A stretch of 64,000 nucleotides of DNA, taken from Rhodospirillaceae bacterium (lineage in GTDB: Bacteria > Pseudomonadota > Alphaproteobacteria > Bin65). The stretch lies in contig WTGH01000034.1 of the NCBI GenBank assembly GCA_011523655.1, positions 62,001-126,000 of the forward strand. The letters are read 5' to 3'. The translations under genes and the position numbers were made by a program. Numbering within the stretch: the first letter of the stretch is position 1; every line of letters starts with the position of its first letter. Under the pieces are notes generated by a model. The model was not told where the DNA came from. It saw nothing but the letters and a program-made list of their open reading frames with translations, and did not search any database. Of the stretch, positions 1 to 8,302 are shown one piece after another.

Positions 1-1223
1 AACAGCAGGCGGGCGTTCGGCGCATCGGTATCCAAGTCCGAGCGGTCGACCAGCAGCGCGTGGGAGGACCGGCGGATCTGCCGGCCTTCCTGCCGGAAAT
101 ACACGTTGCGGTCGCCGCCGACCGCCGTGTTGCCCGACCATTCGTAGCCCGGAAATGTCACGAACGTGCCCGGCTCGTCATGGCGCGCGGTCAGGCCGTT
201 GATATGGGCCCAGAAGGCGTTGTTGACCTGGAAATCGTTGGCCTGGTGGCTGGTGACGTCGAGCACCGCCTTGTTGCGCGCGAAATCGAAATACTGCTCG
301 GCGGTGGTGACGCCGATGCTCTCGCCGCTCTGGCCGTGCAGGTCGCCCCAGTAGCCGCTGTAGGGCCCGTCGCGCACGACCATCGGATGGCTTTCCGCCA
401 CGACCGCGCCGTCCGTATCGCGCACCGTAATGCGCAGCAGGCCGGGCCGGTCGACCGTCAGATTGTCGAACACGACCGAGCGGTTGCCCGTGTTGTAGCG
501 GTAGCGCTCCGGCAGGCCGTCGACCGGCAGCGTGGTCTCGAAGGCGAAATCGCCTTCGGCCAGCGGCGTCGGGTTGCCCCAGGCGTCCTCGGCCTTGAGG
601 CCGAAGCGGAAAGGCTCGCCCGGCCGGCGCAGGGAGGAGAGGACGGCGCGCCAGACCGCCGGCGGGCCCGGCACGACGGCGACGCTGGGCGTATCGACGA
701 TCGGCGTGAAATGGCCGGAGGCGCACACGTCGGCCAGCACCTTGAACTCGAAGCCGCCCTCCACGAAGGTCTGCATCTTCATGCCCGGCGACCCGCCCGA
801 GGTATCGCCGAAGACGATGGTGATCGTGTCGCCCTCGCGCAGATAGCCGCCGCGGACCCGGGCTGTCAGCGCCCGCCAGCGCGGCCGGGAGGCGACGCCG
901 AAGCCGGCATAATCGAGCACGATACGCGCATTGCCGTCGGTCTGCGCGGAGACGTAGCCGGGTGCGGCCGGATCGTCGACCTGCAGGCGGCCGAAATCGG
1001 TCATCGCCCGGAACGCCACGCGGATCGCTCCGGTATCGTCGAGGCCGTAGCGGCCGACCGTGTAGGTCAGCGTGAAGGTCTGCGCCGAGCGCGCGGCCAC
1101 CGGGTCCGCGGGCTCCAGCTTCGCATGGCCGAGCAGCACCGGGTCCGCGCCGGGCTGGACCGCCGGCCAGGCCTCGCCCACCAGATGTTCCGGCACCGGC
1201 CCGTCGAGCGTATTGGTGAGCAT
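1..1223 (-). CDS. DUF3604 family protein, 3' end cut by window edge
   Basis: The minus-strand frame is open from an ATG at 1223 to the left edge with no stop, so the C terminus is missing. Around residue 292 the translation has GDLHGQSGES, followed by conserved blocks reading SHQANDF, FPGYEWSGNTAVGGDRNV and RRSSHALL. These are typical of DUF3604, a PHP-like metal-dependent hydrolase family of unknown substrate. The N-terminal roughly 280 residues look like beta-sandwich sequence, as is usual before this domain. A secretion signal is not obvious. It is divergent from the tct-type uptake operon, sharing a 160-bp upstream region, so the two may be co-regulated. The family call is firm; the substrate is unknown. 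Confidence 0.85.
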   Translation of the reverse strand, partial: MLTNTLDGPVPEHLVGEAWPAVQPGADPVLLGHAKLEPADPVAARSAQTFTLTYTVGRYGLDDTGAIRVAFRAMTDFGRLQVDDPAAPGYVSAQTDGNARIVLDYAGFGVASRPRWRALTARVRGGYLREGDTITIVFGDTSGGSPGMKMQTFVEGGFEFKVLADVCASGHFTPIVDTPSVAVVPGPPAVWRAVLSSLRRPGEPFRFGLKAEDAWGNPTPLAEGDFAFETTLPVDGLPERYRYNTGNRSVVFDNLTVDRPGLLRITVRDTDGAVVAESHPMVVRDGPYSGYWGDLHGQSGESIGVTTAEQYFDFARNKAVLDVTSHQANDFQVNNAFWAHINGLTARHDEPGTFVTFPGYEWSGNTAVGGDRNVYFRQEGRQIRRSSHALLVDRSDLDTDAPNARLL

Positions 1224-1382
1224 GCTGGCAGTCCTCCTTCGTCCGGCCGGCCGCGCGGCAAATTACGGCGCTTCGCCCGGGACAGTGCGGTTCTCCCGCC
1301 GCGCCGAACCGACTCGACACCTGGCTGAAAGCTATATAGTTTTTCGGGGGTTGTGCAGAACAGTTTTCGTGGGAGGAAAATC

Positions 1383-2345
1383 ATGCCGCATCATCCAAAA
1401 TCCCGTCTGGCGGTTCTGGCGGTCGGGGCCGCCATCCTGCCGGCCTTCGCGGCCTACGGACCGGCCGGACCGGCCGTCGCTGCCGACTATCCCAGCAAGC
1501 CGATCACGCTGGTCATTCCCTATCGCGCGGGCGGCAGCACCGAGACCATGGGCCGGATTTTTTCCAAGGCGCTGGGCAAGGAACTCGGCACAAAGGTCAT
1601 CGTCCGGACCCGTCCGGGCGCCGGTGGCGCGGTCGGTGCCCTGGAAGTCTCCAAGAAAAAGCCCGACGGCTACACACTGCTGTTTGCGGCGGCCGTGTCC
1701 CTGCTTTGGCACCCGCTGACGCGGAGCGTCGGGTTCGACCTCGACAGCTTCACCTATATCGGCCAGATCACGAATTATCAGCAGGCGCTGATCGCCCGGC
1801 AGGACGCACCGTTCAATACGATGAAGGAACTGATCGCCCACGCTAAGACCAAGCGGCTGAACTATGCCGACCAGGGGCCGATGATGCGCGCCTTCATCGA
1901 TTACATTGGCACGAAGGAAGGCGTGAAATGGACCGGCATCCCGACCAAGGGCGGCGGTGAAATGGTGCCCTTCCTGCTCGGCGGAAAGGTGGATTTCGCA
2001 TGGAGCGGCGGCATCCATCAGCGCTTCGGCGGCAAGATGAAAGTGCTCCTGTCGTTCAACAGCGGCCGGCTTGCGGCCTCGCCTGACGTGCCATCGATAC
2101 AGGAGCGTTACGGTGTGTCGATGCCGAGCCAGGCCGTCATCGTCGGACCCAAGGGAATGGACGCTGCCGTCGTGGCGAAGGTTGAAGGCGCCATCAAGAA
2201 GGCCGTTGCTGACAAGGCGTTCCTCGATCTGCTTGCCAACAAGTTGCGCTTCCCGGCCAAATTCACCGGGCACAAGGCGCTGTCGGCGCAGATCCAGGAG
2301 GTCATCGCCGGCATGAAACGGGTCATCGCCGCCACCAAGAAGTGA
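1383..2345 (+). CDS. tctC: Tripartite tricarboxylate transporter substrate-binding protein (TctC/Bug family)
   Basis: Periplasmic binding protein of a TctCBA-type uptake system, presumably capturing a small carboxylate. The N terminus has a basic start and a hydrophobic signal segment ending around AVAADYPSKP, the usual beginning of mature Bug proteins. The YPSKPITLVIPYRAGGSTE block and the later GPGAGG-like and PDVPS-like segments are family hallmarks. An in-frame start exists at 1353, but the ATG at 1383 has a strong GGGAGG ribosome site nine bases upstream and gives a normal signal peptide, so I prefer it. It is the first gene of an operon with tctB (4-base GTGA overlap) and tctA. The ligand cannot be read from sequence. 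Confidence 0.92.
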   Translation: MPHHPKSRLAVLAVGAAILPAFAAYGPAGPAVAADYPSKPITLVIPYRAGGSTETMGRIFSKALGKELGTKVIVRTRPGAGGAVGALEVSKKKPDGYTLLFAAAVSLLWHPLTRSVGFDLDSFTYIGQITNYQQALIARQDAPFNTMKELIAHAKTKRLNYADQGPMMRAFIDYIGTKEGVKWTGIPTKGGGEMVPFLLGGKVDFAWSGGIHQRFGGKMKVLLSFNSGRLAASPDVPSIQERYGVSMPSQAVIVGPKGMDAAVVAKVEGAIKKAVADKAFLDLLANKLRFPAKFTGHKALSAQIQEVIAGMKRVIAATKK

Positions 2346-2881
2346 CGGACCGGACAAGCAAGCCCGAAACCGGCGCCGGTCCGGCGCCGGAGGAAAACCG
2401 CCCGGCGGCAGAACCGGCCGCCGGCCCGGGCCCGCGGCAGGAACTCGCCGCGGGTGCGGTGCTGATCGGCCTGTCGCTGTTCGCGCTGTTCTGGCTGATC
2501 CCGAATCACACCGGCGAAGCCACCAGCGACCTGGAGGTCGCACCGGGATTCTTTCCGCAGATCGCTGCCGTCTCCTTGCTCGTCCTGTCAGTACTGCTGG
2601 TCGGCCACCGGCTGATCCGCTTCCCCAAGCTGCGCAGCATCCAGCCGGAAACCGGCGGCGTTGCGGTTCTGTCTGAAATCGCGATCCTGGCGGCAGGCGG
2701 CCTGCTCGTCGCCTGGGCGCTGGGCGCAGCCGGATACCTCGTCGTCGCGCCGGCGGTGATGCTGGCCGGCCTTCTGGCGGGCGGCGAGCGGCGCTGGTGG
2801 ATCATCGGGCTCGTCATCGCCGGCGTGACCGCCGCGACCTGGTTCGGCGCCGACCGGCTGTTCGGCGTCGTCCTGCCGTGA
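2342..2881 (+). CDS. tctB: Tripartite tricarboxylate transporter small membrane subunit (TctB family)
   Basis: Small four-helix membrane subunit of the uptake system. The GTG start overlaps the tctC stop (GTGA), indicating translational coupling. A proline/alanine-rich cytoplasmic N terminus of about 35 residues precedes hydrophobic segments starting at AGAVLIGLSLFALFWL, VSLLVLSVLLVGH, EIAILAAGGLLVAW and IIGLVIAGVTAATWF. The length of 179 residues is typical. The FFPQIAAVSLLVLS-type motif after the first helix is characteristic of the TctB family. It is followed after 32 bases by tctA. Confidence 0.9.
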   Translation: MTDRTSKPETGAGPAPEENRPAAEPAAGPGPRQELAAGAVLIGLSLFALFWLIPNHTGEATSDLEVAPGFFPQIAAVSLLVLSVLLVGHRLIRFPKLRSIQPETGGVAVLSEIAILAAGGLLVAWALGAAGYLVVAPAVMLAGLLAGGERRWWIIGLVIAGVTAATWFGADRLFGVVLP

Positions 2882-2913
2882 CCCGGCACCGGCGGTAGCG
2901 GCGGGGCGGCACC

Positions 2914-4392
2914 ATGATCGAGCAGCTGATCGCCGGCTTCGGCAACGCGCTGACGGTGACCAACCTGCTGTTCATCGCCGCCGGCATCACGCTCGGCATC
3001 GTCATCGGCGTAATTCCCGGGCTGGGCAGCGTGACGGCGCTCGCGGTCCTGATCCCGATCACCTTCTACATGTCGCCGCTCGCTGCCATCGCCTTCCTGG
3101 TCGGCGTCAACAAGGGGGGCACGTCGGGCGGCGCGATACCGGCCATCCTGCTCAATTCGCCCGGCACGCCGGAAGCGGCGGCGACGGCGCTGGACGGCCA
3201 CCCGATGGCCAAACGCGGCGAATCCCAGCGCGCGCTCAAGTTCGCGCTGTTCTCCTCGGTCACGGGGGACACGATTTCCGATCTCCTGCTCATCGTGCTC
3301 GTCGTGCCCTTCGCCGCGATCGCGCTGGAGTTCGGCCCGCTCGAATATACCGCCGTGCTGCTGTTCGCTTTCGCCCTGCTCTCCGGGATCTCCGGCGATT
3401 CGCCGATCAAGGGCCTGATCGCCATCGCCTTCGGCGTGTTCCTGTCGACCGTCGGCCTCGACCCGGTCGACGGCTCCCAGCGCATGGTCTTCGACGAGGT
3501 CGAGCTCTATGACGGCTTTCCCCTGTTCTCCCTCGCCGTCGGCTCGCTCGCCATGGCCTCGGTGCTCGGCCAGCTGTTCGAATTGTGGCGGGCCAGGGGC
3601 GAGAAACGCCTCAGCGTCGAGGAATACGCCCGGATCGAGACCCGCCTGCCGGCGCGGGAGTTTTTCGGTCACTGGAAAACCATCGGGCGCTCGGCGCTGA
3701 TCGGCTCCGGCGTCGGCATGCTGCCCGGCCTCGGCGTCACGCTGGCCGCCTTTCTCAGCTATGGCGCGGCGCGGCGGGCCTCGAAAGAGCCGCAGAGCTT
3801 CGGCCGGGGCAACCCTCAGGGCATCATCGCGACCGAGGCGGCGAACAGTGCCGTCGTCGGGGCGAACCTGGTGCCGACCATCGCGCTCGGCATTCCCGGC
3901 AACATCGCGGCGGCCCTGCTGATCGGCGCCTTCATCATCCACGGCATCGTGCCCGGCCCCTTCATGCTGACCAATCACGGCGAACTAGTTTACGCCCTGT
4001 TCGCCTCCATGCTGATGGCCAACGGCGTCCACCTGGTGATCGGCCGCATCGGCATCCCGCTCTGGGCCCGGATCGCCCGGACGCCGCGCGCGATCATCCT
4101 GCCGCCCGTCCTGGTCATGTGCATCGTCGGCGTCTACCTGCCCAACCAGTCGATCTTCGGGGTCGGCGTGATGCTCGCCTTCGCCTGCCTCGGCCTGGCG
4201 TTTCAGCGCCTCGGCTTCCCGATCGTCTGCATGGTGATCGGCTTCCTGCTCGGCGGCATGCTGGAAAATTCGGTGCGCCAGTCCCTGCGGCTGCACCAGT
4301 CGGACCTGACCGCCTTCTTCGGCAGCCCGATTGCCCTGGTCTTTCTGGCGCTCACGCTGTTCGTCCTGCTCCGGGCGCTGCGCCGTGCCTGA
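2914..4392 (+). CDS. tctA: Tripartite tricarboxylate transporter large permease (TctA family)
   Basis: Main translocating subunit, 492 residues with about eleven or twelve hydrophobic segments. Conserved TctA blocks are visible: GIVIGVIPGLGSVTA near the N terminus, GGTSGGAIPAILLNSPGTPEAAATALDG around residues 70-90, GMLPGLG near residue 270 and ALGIPGN near residue 330. It sits at the end of the tctCBA order and overlaps the GntR-type regulator by eight bases. The proton- or sodium-coupled mechanism is inferred from the family. Confidence 0.93.
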   Translation: MIEQLIAGFGNALTVTNLLFIAAGITLGIVIGVIPGLGSVTALAVLIPITFYMSPLAAIAFLVGVNKGGTSGGAIPAILLNSPGTPEAAATALDGHPMAKRGESQRALKFALFSSVTGDTISDLLLIVLVVPFAAIALEFGPLEYTAVLLFAFALLSGISGDSPIKGLIAIAFGVFLSTVGLDPVDGSQRMVFDEVELYDGFPLFSLAVGSLAMASVLGQLFELWRARGEKRLSVEEYARIETRLPAREFFGHWKTIGRSALIGSGVGMLPGLGVTLAAFLSYGAARRASKEPQSFGRGNPQGIIATEAANSAVVGANLVPTIALGIPGNIAAALLIGAFIIHGIVPGPFMLTNHGELVYALFASMLMANGVHLVIGRIGIPLWARIARTPRAIILPPVLVMCIVGVYLPNQSIFGVGVMLAFACLGLAFQRLGFPIVCMVIGFLLGGMLENSVRQSLRLHQSDLTAFFGSPIALVFLALTLFVLLRALRRA

Positions 4393-5197
4393 CGGGCCGC
4401 CATTGACCGATCCGGTCGAACGCGCCCTGGCCGCCTATCTCGACGGCTCGGTGGATCCGGTGGCGCGCACCAAGCGCAGCGCCGTCCGCCTCGCGGTGGC
4501 CCAGGCGATGCGCGACGGCGTGCTCAGGGACGGCGACCTGCTGCCGCCGGAGAAGCGGCTGGCAGAAATCTTCGGCGTCAGCGTGGGAACCGTTCAGGCG
4601 GCGCTCCAGCAACTCCAGCAGCGCGGCGAGATCGTGCGGCGCAGCGGCTACGGCAGCCGGGTCGTGCATGGCGACGGCTTCTCGAGCGCGATCTGGCATT
4701 TCCGCATCGTCGACCGCGAACGCGGCCGGCGCCTGACCATTGAGGCGGAGCAAATCCGGATCGACGAAATCGGCGGCGCAGAACCGGACCGGGGCGACCC
4801 GGCCGATCCCCTGGCGCCTGTGTGGTCCGCCTTTCTCGGCGCGGACGACAGCTATATCCGGATTCGCCGCACTCTGACGATGTCCAACGGGGCGGCGGTC
4901 GCCGGGCGCATGGTGCTGCGCACCCGGACTGCACCGCGCCTGCTGGAAATTGCACCGGAAGAACTCCACGCGGTCAACATCCGCAGCTTCCTGCAGGACG
5001 AGTTCGGCGTCGCGACCGCCCGGGCGAGCACGGAAATCCACTGCGCCGACTTCGATGCGGTGCGCGACCTGTTTCCGGGGCATGCGCCCGCCGCGCCGGT
5101 TCTGGAGCTGCGCGCGCGGGCGGTGGCGCACGACGACAGGCCGGTCTATTTCCAGACGATCCACATCCCGTCGGAGACCTGCGCCTTCGCGTTTTGA
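4385..5197 (+). CDS. GntR-family transcriptional regulator with UTRA ligand domain
   Basis: The N-terminal winged helix-turn-helix (roughly residues 25-85) contains DGDLLPPEKRLAEIFGVSVG, the standard GntR recognition sequence. The C-terminal part (about 95-265) has the layout of a UTRA/HutC effector-binding domain. A GTG at 4385 overlapping the tctA stop is the likely start; a longer frame from 4331 would run inside tctA and gives an implausible N terminus. Position at the end of the transporter operon suggests that it senses the transported substrate or a catabolite and controls the operon; that role is inference. Confidence 0.85.
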   Translation: MPDGPPLTDPVERALAAYLDGSVDPVARTKRSAVRLAVAQAMRDGVLRDGDLLPPEKRLAEIFGVSVGTVQAALQQLQQRGEIVRRSGYGSRVVHGDGFSSAIWHFRIVDRERGRRLTIEAEQIRIDEIGGAEPDRGDPADPLAPVWSAFLGADDSYIRIRRTLTMSNGAAVAGRMVLRTRTAPRLLEIAPEELHAVNIRSFLQDEFGVATARASTEIHCADFDAVRDLFPGHAPAAPVLELRARAVAHDDRPVYFQTIHIPSETCAFAF

Positions 5198-5232
5198 GGC
5201 GGCGCGGCCACTGCGGGCCGCACGGAACCGGC

Positions 5233-6513
5233 TCAGGGCTCGATCGTCATGGCGACGCGGAACCCTGTCTTGCTGTTGCGGTCCTTCCACCTGCCTGACA
5301 TGCGCCTGCCGCTCCGGATATCCCAGGGAATGTCGCTCCACGAGCCGCCGCGCAGTACGCGCTTCCGGCAATCGGCGCCCTCCGTCCGGGCGCTGCCGTC
5401 CGCCGGCGCGCCGCGATAGCCGGCGTGCCAGCAATCGGCCACCCATTCGCGGACGTTGCCGTGCATGTCGTGCAGCCCGAAGGCATTGGCCGGAAACGTC
5501 CCGACTTTTGCTGTTTTCCGGCCGTCCCAGCGGCTCCCGCACCCCTTGCAGTTCGCCCGGTTCCGGCCCGCGGCAGCGCCCCAGGGGAAGGCGGACCGGG
5601 TGCCGGCGCGCGCGGCATACTCCCATTCCGATTCGGAAAGCATCCGGTAGGGCTGCCCCAGGAACTGCTGCAGCCAGCGGACGTAGGACCGCGCGTCGCG
5701 CCAGCTCACATAGATCGCCGGGCGCTGGCCGCGGCCCCAGATGCGGTCCCCGGCCCGGTGGCCACCGCACCCGCCCGCGTTCACGCAGGCGTCCCATTGC
5801 GCAAAGGTGATCTCGAATTTGCTCACTGCGAAGCGCCGCGCAACGGTCACGCGACGGCGCGGCCCTTCGGACTCGCCGCCCATCGTGAAACTGCCCGCCG
5901 GGACGACGACCATCTGCGGGCAGAAATCGCAATCCCGGAATTCCTTCCCTGCCGGCCACAGCAGGTCGAGACGCTTTTGCTCAGCCGTCTGCCAGGATTG
6001 CTTGCCGGCCGCGGGTTTCAGTTTCGCGGCTTTCTGCGCCACCGGCTTTCTTTTTGCCGATTTCTTCGCCGCCACGGGTTTGCGTTTCGCGGCATTTTTC
6101 GCCGCCGGTTTGCGTTTCGCAGCTTTCACCGTCGCCGCCCGCTTCTTGCCGGGCCGCCAGGCCTGGGCCAGTTTGCGCGCCTCGGCCCGTTCCCGCGCCG
6201 TCATGTCGATCGCCAACGCATCGCGTTCGGGCACCGCCCTGGCGCTGCCGCGCGCGGCGGCGAGATCGAACCATTTGTGCGCCTCGACATAGTCCTGCGG
6301 CACGCCCAGCCCCTTGGCGTAGGCCAGACCCAGCGCCAGCATCGCGCGGGCGTCGTTCGCCTTCGCCGCCAGCTTCCATTGCGCCACGGCCCGGGCATGG
6401 CGCCCGTCTTCCCAGGCGCGCTGACCCGCCTTGTAGTCTGCCTGCGCCGCGACGGCGCACAACAGCACCAGCACGGCGCAAATCGCAGCCAGTGAAAACT
6501 TGCGGTCGACCAT
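5233..6513 (-). CDS. Formylglycine-generating-enzyme-like (SUMF1/FGE-sulfatase fold) exported protein with Sel1-like repeat
   Basis: 426 residues. The start at 6513 gives a clear signal peptide (hydrophobic run AAICAVLVLLCAVAAQA), while upstream in-frame codons would read through unrelated sequence. A TPR/Sel1-like repeat (about residues 25-95, with AMLALGLAYAKGLGVPQDY) is followed by a lysine-rich linker built of AAKRKPVA-like repeats (about 125-170). The C-terminal SUMF1-type domain follows from about residue 190: VPAGSFTMGG, KFEITFAQWDACVNAGGCGG, SEWEYAARAGT, GLHDMHGNVREWVADCW, RVLRGGSW and GFRVA. In the family such domains either oxidise a sulfatase cysteine or bind ligands; no sulfatase lies nearby, so catalytic function is uncertain. 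Confidence 0.85.
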   Translation of the reverse strand: MVDRKFSLAAICAVLVLLCAVAAQADYKAGQRAWEDGRHARAVAQWKLAAKANDARAMLALGLAYAKGLGVPQDYVEAHKWFDLAAARGSARAVPERDALAIDMTARERAEARKLAQAWRPGKKRAATVKAAKRKPAAKNAAKRKPVAAKKSAKRKPVAQKAAKLKPAAGKQSWQTAEQKRLDLLWPAGKEFRDCDFCPQMVVVPAGSFTMGGESEGPRRRVTVARRFAVSKFEITFAQWDACVNAGGCGGHRAGDRIWGRGQRPAIYVSWRDARSYVRWLQQFLGQPYRMLSESEWEYAARAGTRSAFPWGAAAGRNRANCKGCGSRWDGRKTAKVGTFPANAFGLHDMHGNVREWVADCWHAGYRGAPADGSARTEGADCRKRVLRGGSWSDIPWDIRSGRRMSGRWKDRNSKTGFRVAMTIEP

Positions 6514-6600
6514 CTCTCTGCCCTTCCGTCCGCCCGCCATCGTCCGCTCACATCCCTCCCGGTTTCCTTCCCCTTGGTCGACCCGGTCGCCCCGGCGGTC

Positions 6601-6727
6601 TCCGGCGGCGGCGGGATCGTCCACAGGAAGACGAGGCCCAGGACCGCCGCAGCGGCCGCGACGGCGAGCGCCAGGGTAAAGGACCGGTTCAGCCGATCGG
6701 CGTGATAACGATATAGACCAGCGGCGC
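6601..6727 (-). pseudogene. Decayed partial copy of the neighbouring MFS transporter gene
   Basis: Bases 6601-6677 match 6997-7073 (C-terminal part of the MFS gene) with one mismatch in 77 by hand alignment. Bases 6692-6727 match 7239-7274 with about four mismatches in 36. The 165 bases separating these blocks in the intact gene are reduced to 14 here. In the minus strand the copy still reads the same terminal helix and the WTIPPPPE tail, but it has no start and no full domain. It looks like a tandem duplication remnant with an internal deletion. Confidence 0.8.
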
Positions 6728-6751
6728 GCCGCCGAAAGCCGCCGGAGCGGC

Positions 6752-6904
6752 CTATTCGCGCTTTTGCCCGGCGGCCAGGGCTTCGAGCAATCCTTCGACC
6801 TTGCCGACGCGGCCTGCGAGACTCCAAAGGAAGCCGAGGATCGCGATCTGGAGCGGTCCGAGAATGCCGGCAAGAATGAGGATTGCAACGAACTCGGGAG
6901 TCAT
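6752..6904 (-). CDS. Small single-helix membrane protein, 50 residues, unrecognised
   Basis: ATG at 6904, TAG at 6752. The protein has one hydrophobic stretch from about residue 5 to 30 (FVAILILAGILGPLQIAILG then FLWSLAG), followed by an amphipathic tail VGKVEGLLEALAAGQKRE. A well-formed membrane helix with a charged end, in a region between the MFS remnant and the intact MFS gene, makes translation plausible, but there is no clear ribosome site. I recognise no family. It could also be noncoding. Confidence 0.45.
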   Translation of the reverse strand: MTPEFVAILILAGILGPLQIAILGFLWSLAGRVGKVEGLLEALAAGQKRE

Positions 6905-6974
6905 GTGCCAAACTTATTGGCAGCGTCGGCAAATTCAATCGTTTTCCCGGCAGGTTGTCGGTTCGAGCGGCTTG

Positions 6975-8129
6975 TTACGTTGTGTCCTCCCGCACCTCCG
7001 GCGGCGGCGGGATCGTCCACAGGAAGACGAGGCCCAGGACCGCCGCAACGGCCGCGACGGCGAGCGCCAGGGTGTAGGTGCCGGTCCAGTCGAACAGGGC
7101 GCCGGCGATCAGCGGCGCGGTCAGGCCGGCGACGCCCCAGGCGCTGAACAGCCGGCCGTAGACCCGGCCCAGGTTGGCCGGGCCGTAATATTGCACCGTC
7201 GCCGCCGGATAGCCGCTCGCCATGCTGCCGTAGGCAAAGCCGATCAGCGCGAGGACGATATAGACCAGCGGCGCCGAGCCGAAGATCGCGAGCGCGCCGA
7301 GCACGGCCGCGGCCAGCACCTTCGCGAGGAGCAGGACGGTGCGCGGCCGCAGGTAATCGGTGGCGAAGCCGGAGGCCAGCCGCCCGGCGCCGTTCGCCGC
7401 CGTGATCAGCCCGGTGCCGAGCGCGGCGGCCGGCGCGACCAGATCGTAGGCGTTGACGATGGCGGCGGCGTGGCCGAGCGCCATCAGCCCGGCCGTGCAG
7501 CCGCAGAAAAAGCAGAGCCACAGGCGCCAGAACGGGCCGGACACCGCCGCGCCGCCCTTCTGGTCGTCGGGGCGCGGAATCTGTGCCGGGGCGATCAGGA
7601 ACGCGCTGACGATTCCCATCGCCGCGAAAATCGCCGCGATGATCAGGAAGGTATCCCACACGCCCCAGCGTTCGGGGCCGATACGGAACAGCGGCGCGAA
7701 CACGACCGCGCCCAGCGCGTAGGAGGAGACCGCGATGCCGGTCGCCAGACCGCGCCGGCTCTCCAGCGCGCCGACTGCCGATTGCAGGGCCGCGCTGTAC
7801 GCGATGCCGCTGGCGAAGCCGAACAGGACGCCGTAGCCCAGAATCACGCCCCACAGGCTTTCGGTCATGCCCGAGAGCAGCAGCCCGCCGGCCGCCAGCG
7901 CCGTCGTTGCGAGCGCCGGTTTGAGCGCCGAGCCCGGCCGGACCAGCACGGGCGCGAGGAACATGGTGGCGGCGAAGGCGACGGTCGCGACCGCGAAGAT
8001 GCTGCTGACCGCCGCCCGCCCGACATCCAGCGCCTCCTGGGCGGGCGCGATGAACAGGCTCCAGGCATAGAGCGAGCCGGTCATCAGGTTGAGCAACACC
8101 GCGCCGGCAAGGATGCGCAGGACCGTCAT
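6975..8129 (-). CDS. Major facilitator superfamily transporter (OFA/monocarboxylate-like)
   Basis: 384 residues with about twelve hydrophobic segments. The N-terminal YAWSLFIAPAQEALDVGRAAVSS and GFASGIAYSAALQSAVGALESRRGLATGIAVSSYALGA regions resemble the oxalate:formate antiporter/monocarboxylate branch of the superfamily. The second half repeats the pattern, with GAGRLASGFATDYL and YGPANLGRVYGRLFSAWGVAGLTAPLIAG. It is slightly short but complete, with an ATG start at 8129. It points away from the penicillin-binding protein gene. The substrate is not determinable; a small organic acid is the family-level guess. Confidence 0.88.
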   Translation of the reverse strand: MTVLRILAGAVLLNLMTGSLYAWSLFIAPAQEALDVGRAAVSSIFAVATVAFAATMFLAPVLVRPGSALKPALATTALAAGGLLLSGMTESLWGVILGYGVLFGFASGIAYSAALQSAVGALESRRGLATGIAVSSYALGAVVFAPLFRIGPERWGVWDTFLIIAAIFAAMGIVSAFLIAPAQIPRPDDQKGGAAVSGPFWRLWLCFFCGCTAGLMALGHAAAIVNAYDLVAPAAALGTGLITAANGAGRLASGFATDYLRPRTVLLLAKVLAAAVLGALAIFGSAPLVYIVLALIGFAYGSMASGYPAATVQYYGPANLGRVYGRLFSAWGVAGLTAPLIAGALFDWTGTYTLALAVAAVAAVLGLVFLWTIPPPPEVREDTT

Positions 8130-8165
8130 CGGCGGTGACCGCCCGGACCGCTGCCCGTCCTGCGG

Positions 8166-8281
8166 ATGGCCTGCATTGCGTCGCCCCCTCTGGACCGGTT
8201 CGCCGCCGTGTGTACACTCGCGGCAACCTCCGGGATACCCAAAAATGGAGGCGGTTCATGGCCGCTGTGGGGAAAGTCCGC
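8166..8281 (+). repeat. 116-bp direct repeat, copy A (promoter, ribosome site and first codons)
   Basis: Gap-free match to 11409-11524, about 93 of 116 positions identical by hand count. It carries a GTGTGTACACT block (possible -10 element), a ribosome site (TGGAGG) and an ATGGCCGC start. In copy B the same ATG opens the thiolase gene; here it opens a 14-codon minicistron that ends on the start of the penicillin-binding protein gene. The block is conserved where it would matter for expression (both TACACT regions and the start are identical). Confidence 0.8.
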
Positions 8282-8302
8282 GCCCGCTTCGGACGATCAT
8301 GA
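8258..8302 (+). CDS. 14-residue leader minicistron coupled to the downstream penicillin-binding protein
   Basis: ATG at 8258 preceded by TGGAGG. It encodes MAAVGKVRARFGRS, and its TGA overlaps the ATG of the next gene (ATGA at 8299-8302). The first codons are homologous to the start of the thiolase gene at 11501 (MAAIENVRIPYG), so this is a truncated 5' remnant that now probably delivers ribosomes to the downstream start, which has no good ribosome site of its own. Translation is inferred. Confidence 0.5.
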   Translation: MAAVGKVRARFGRS

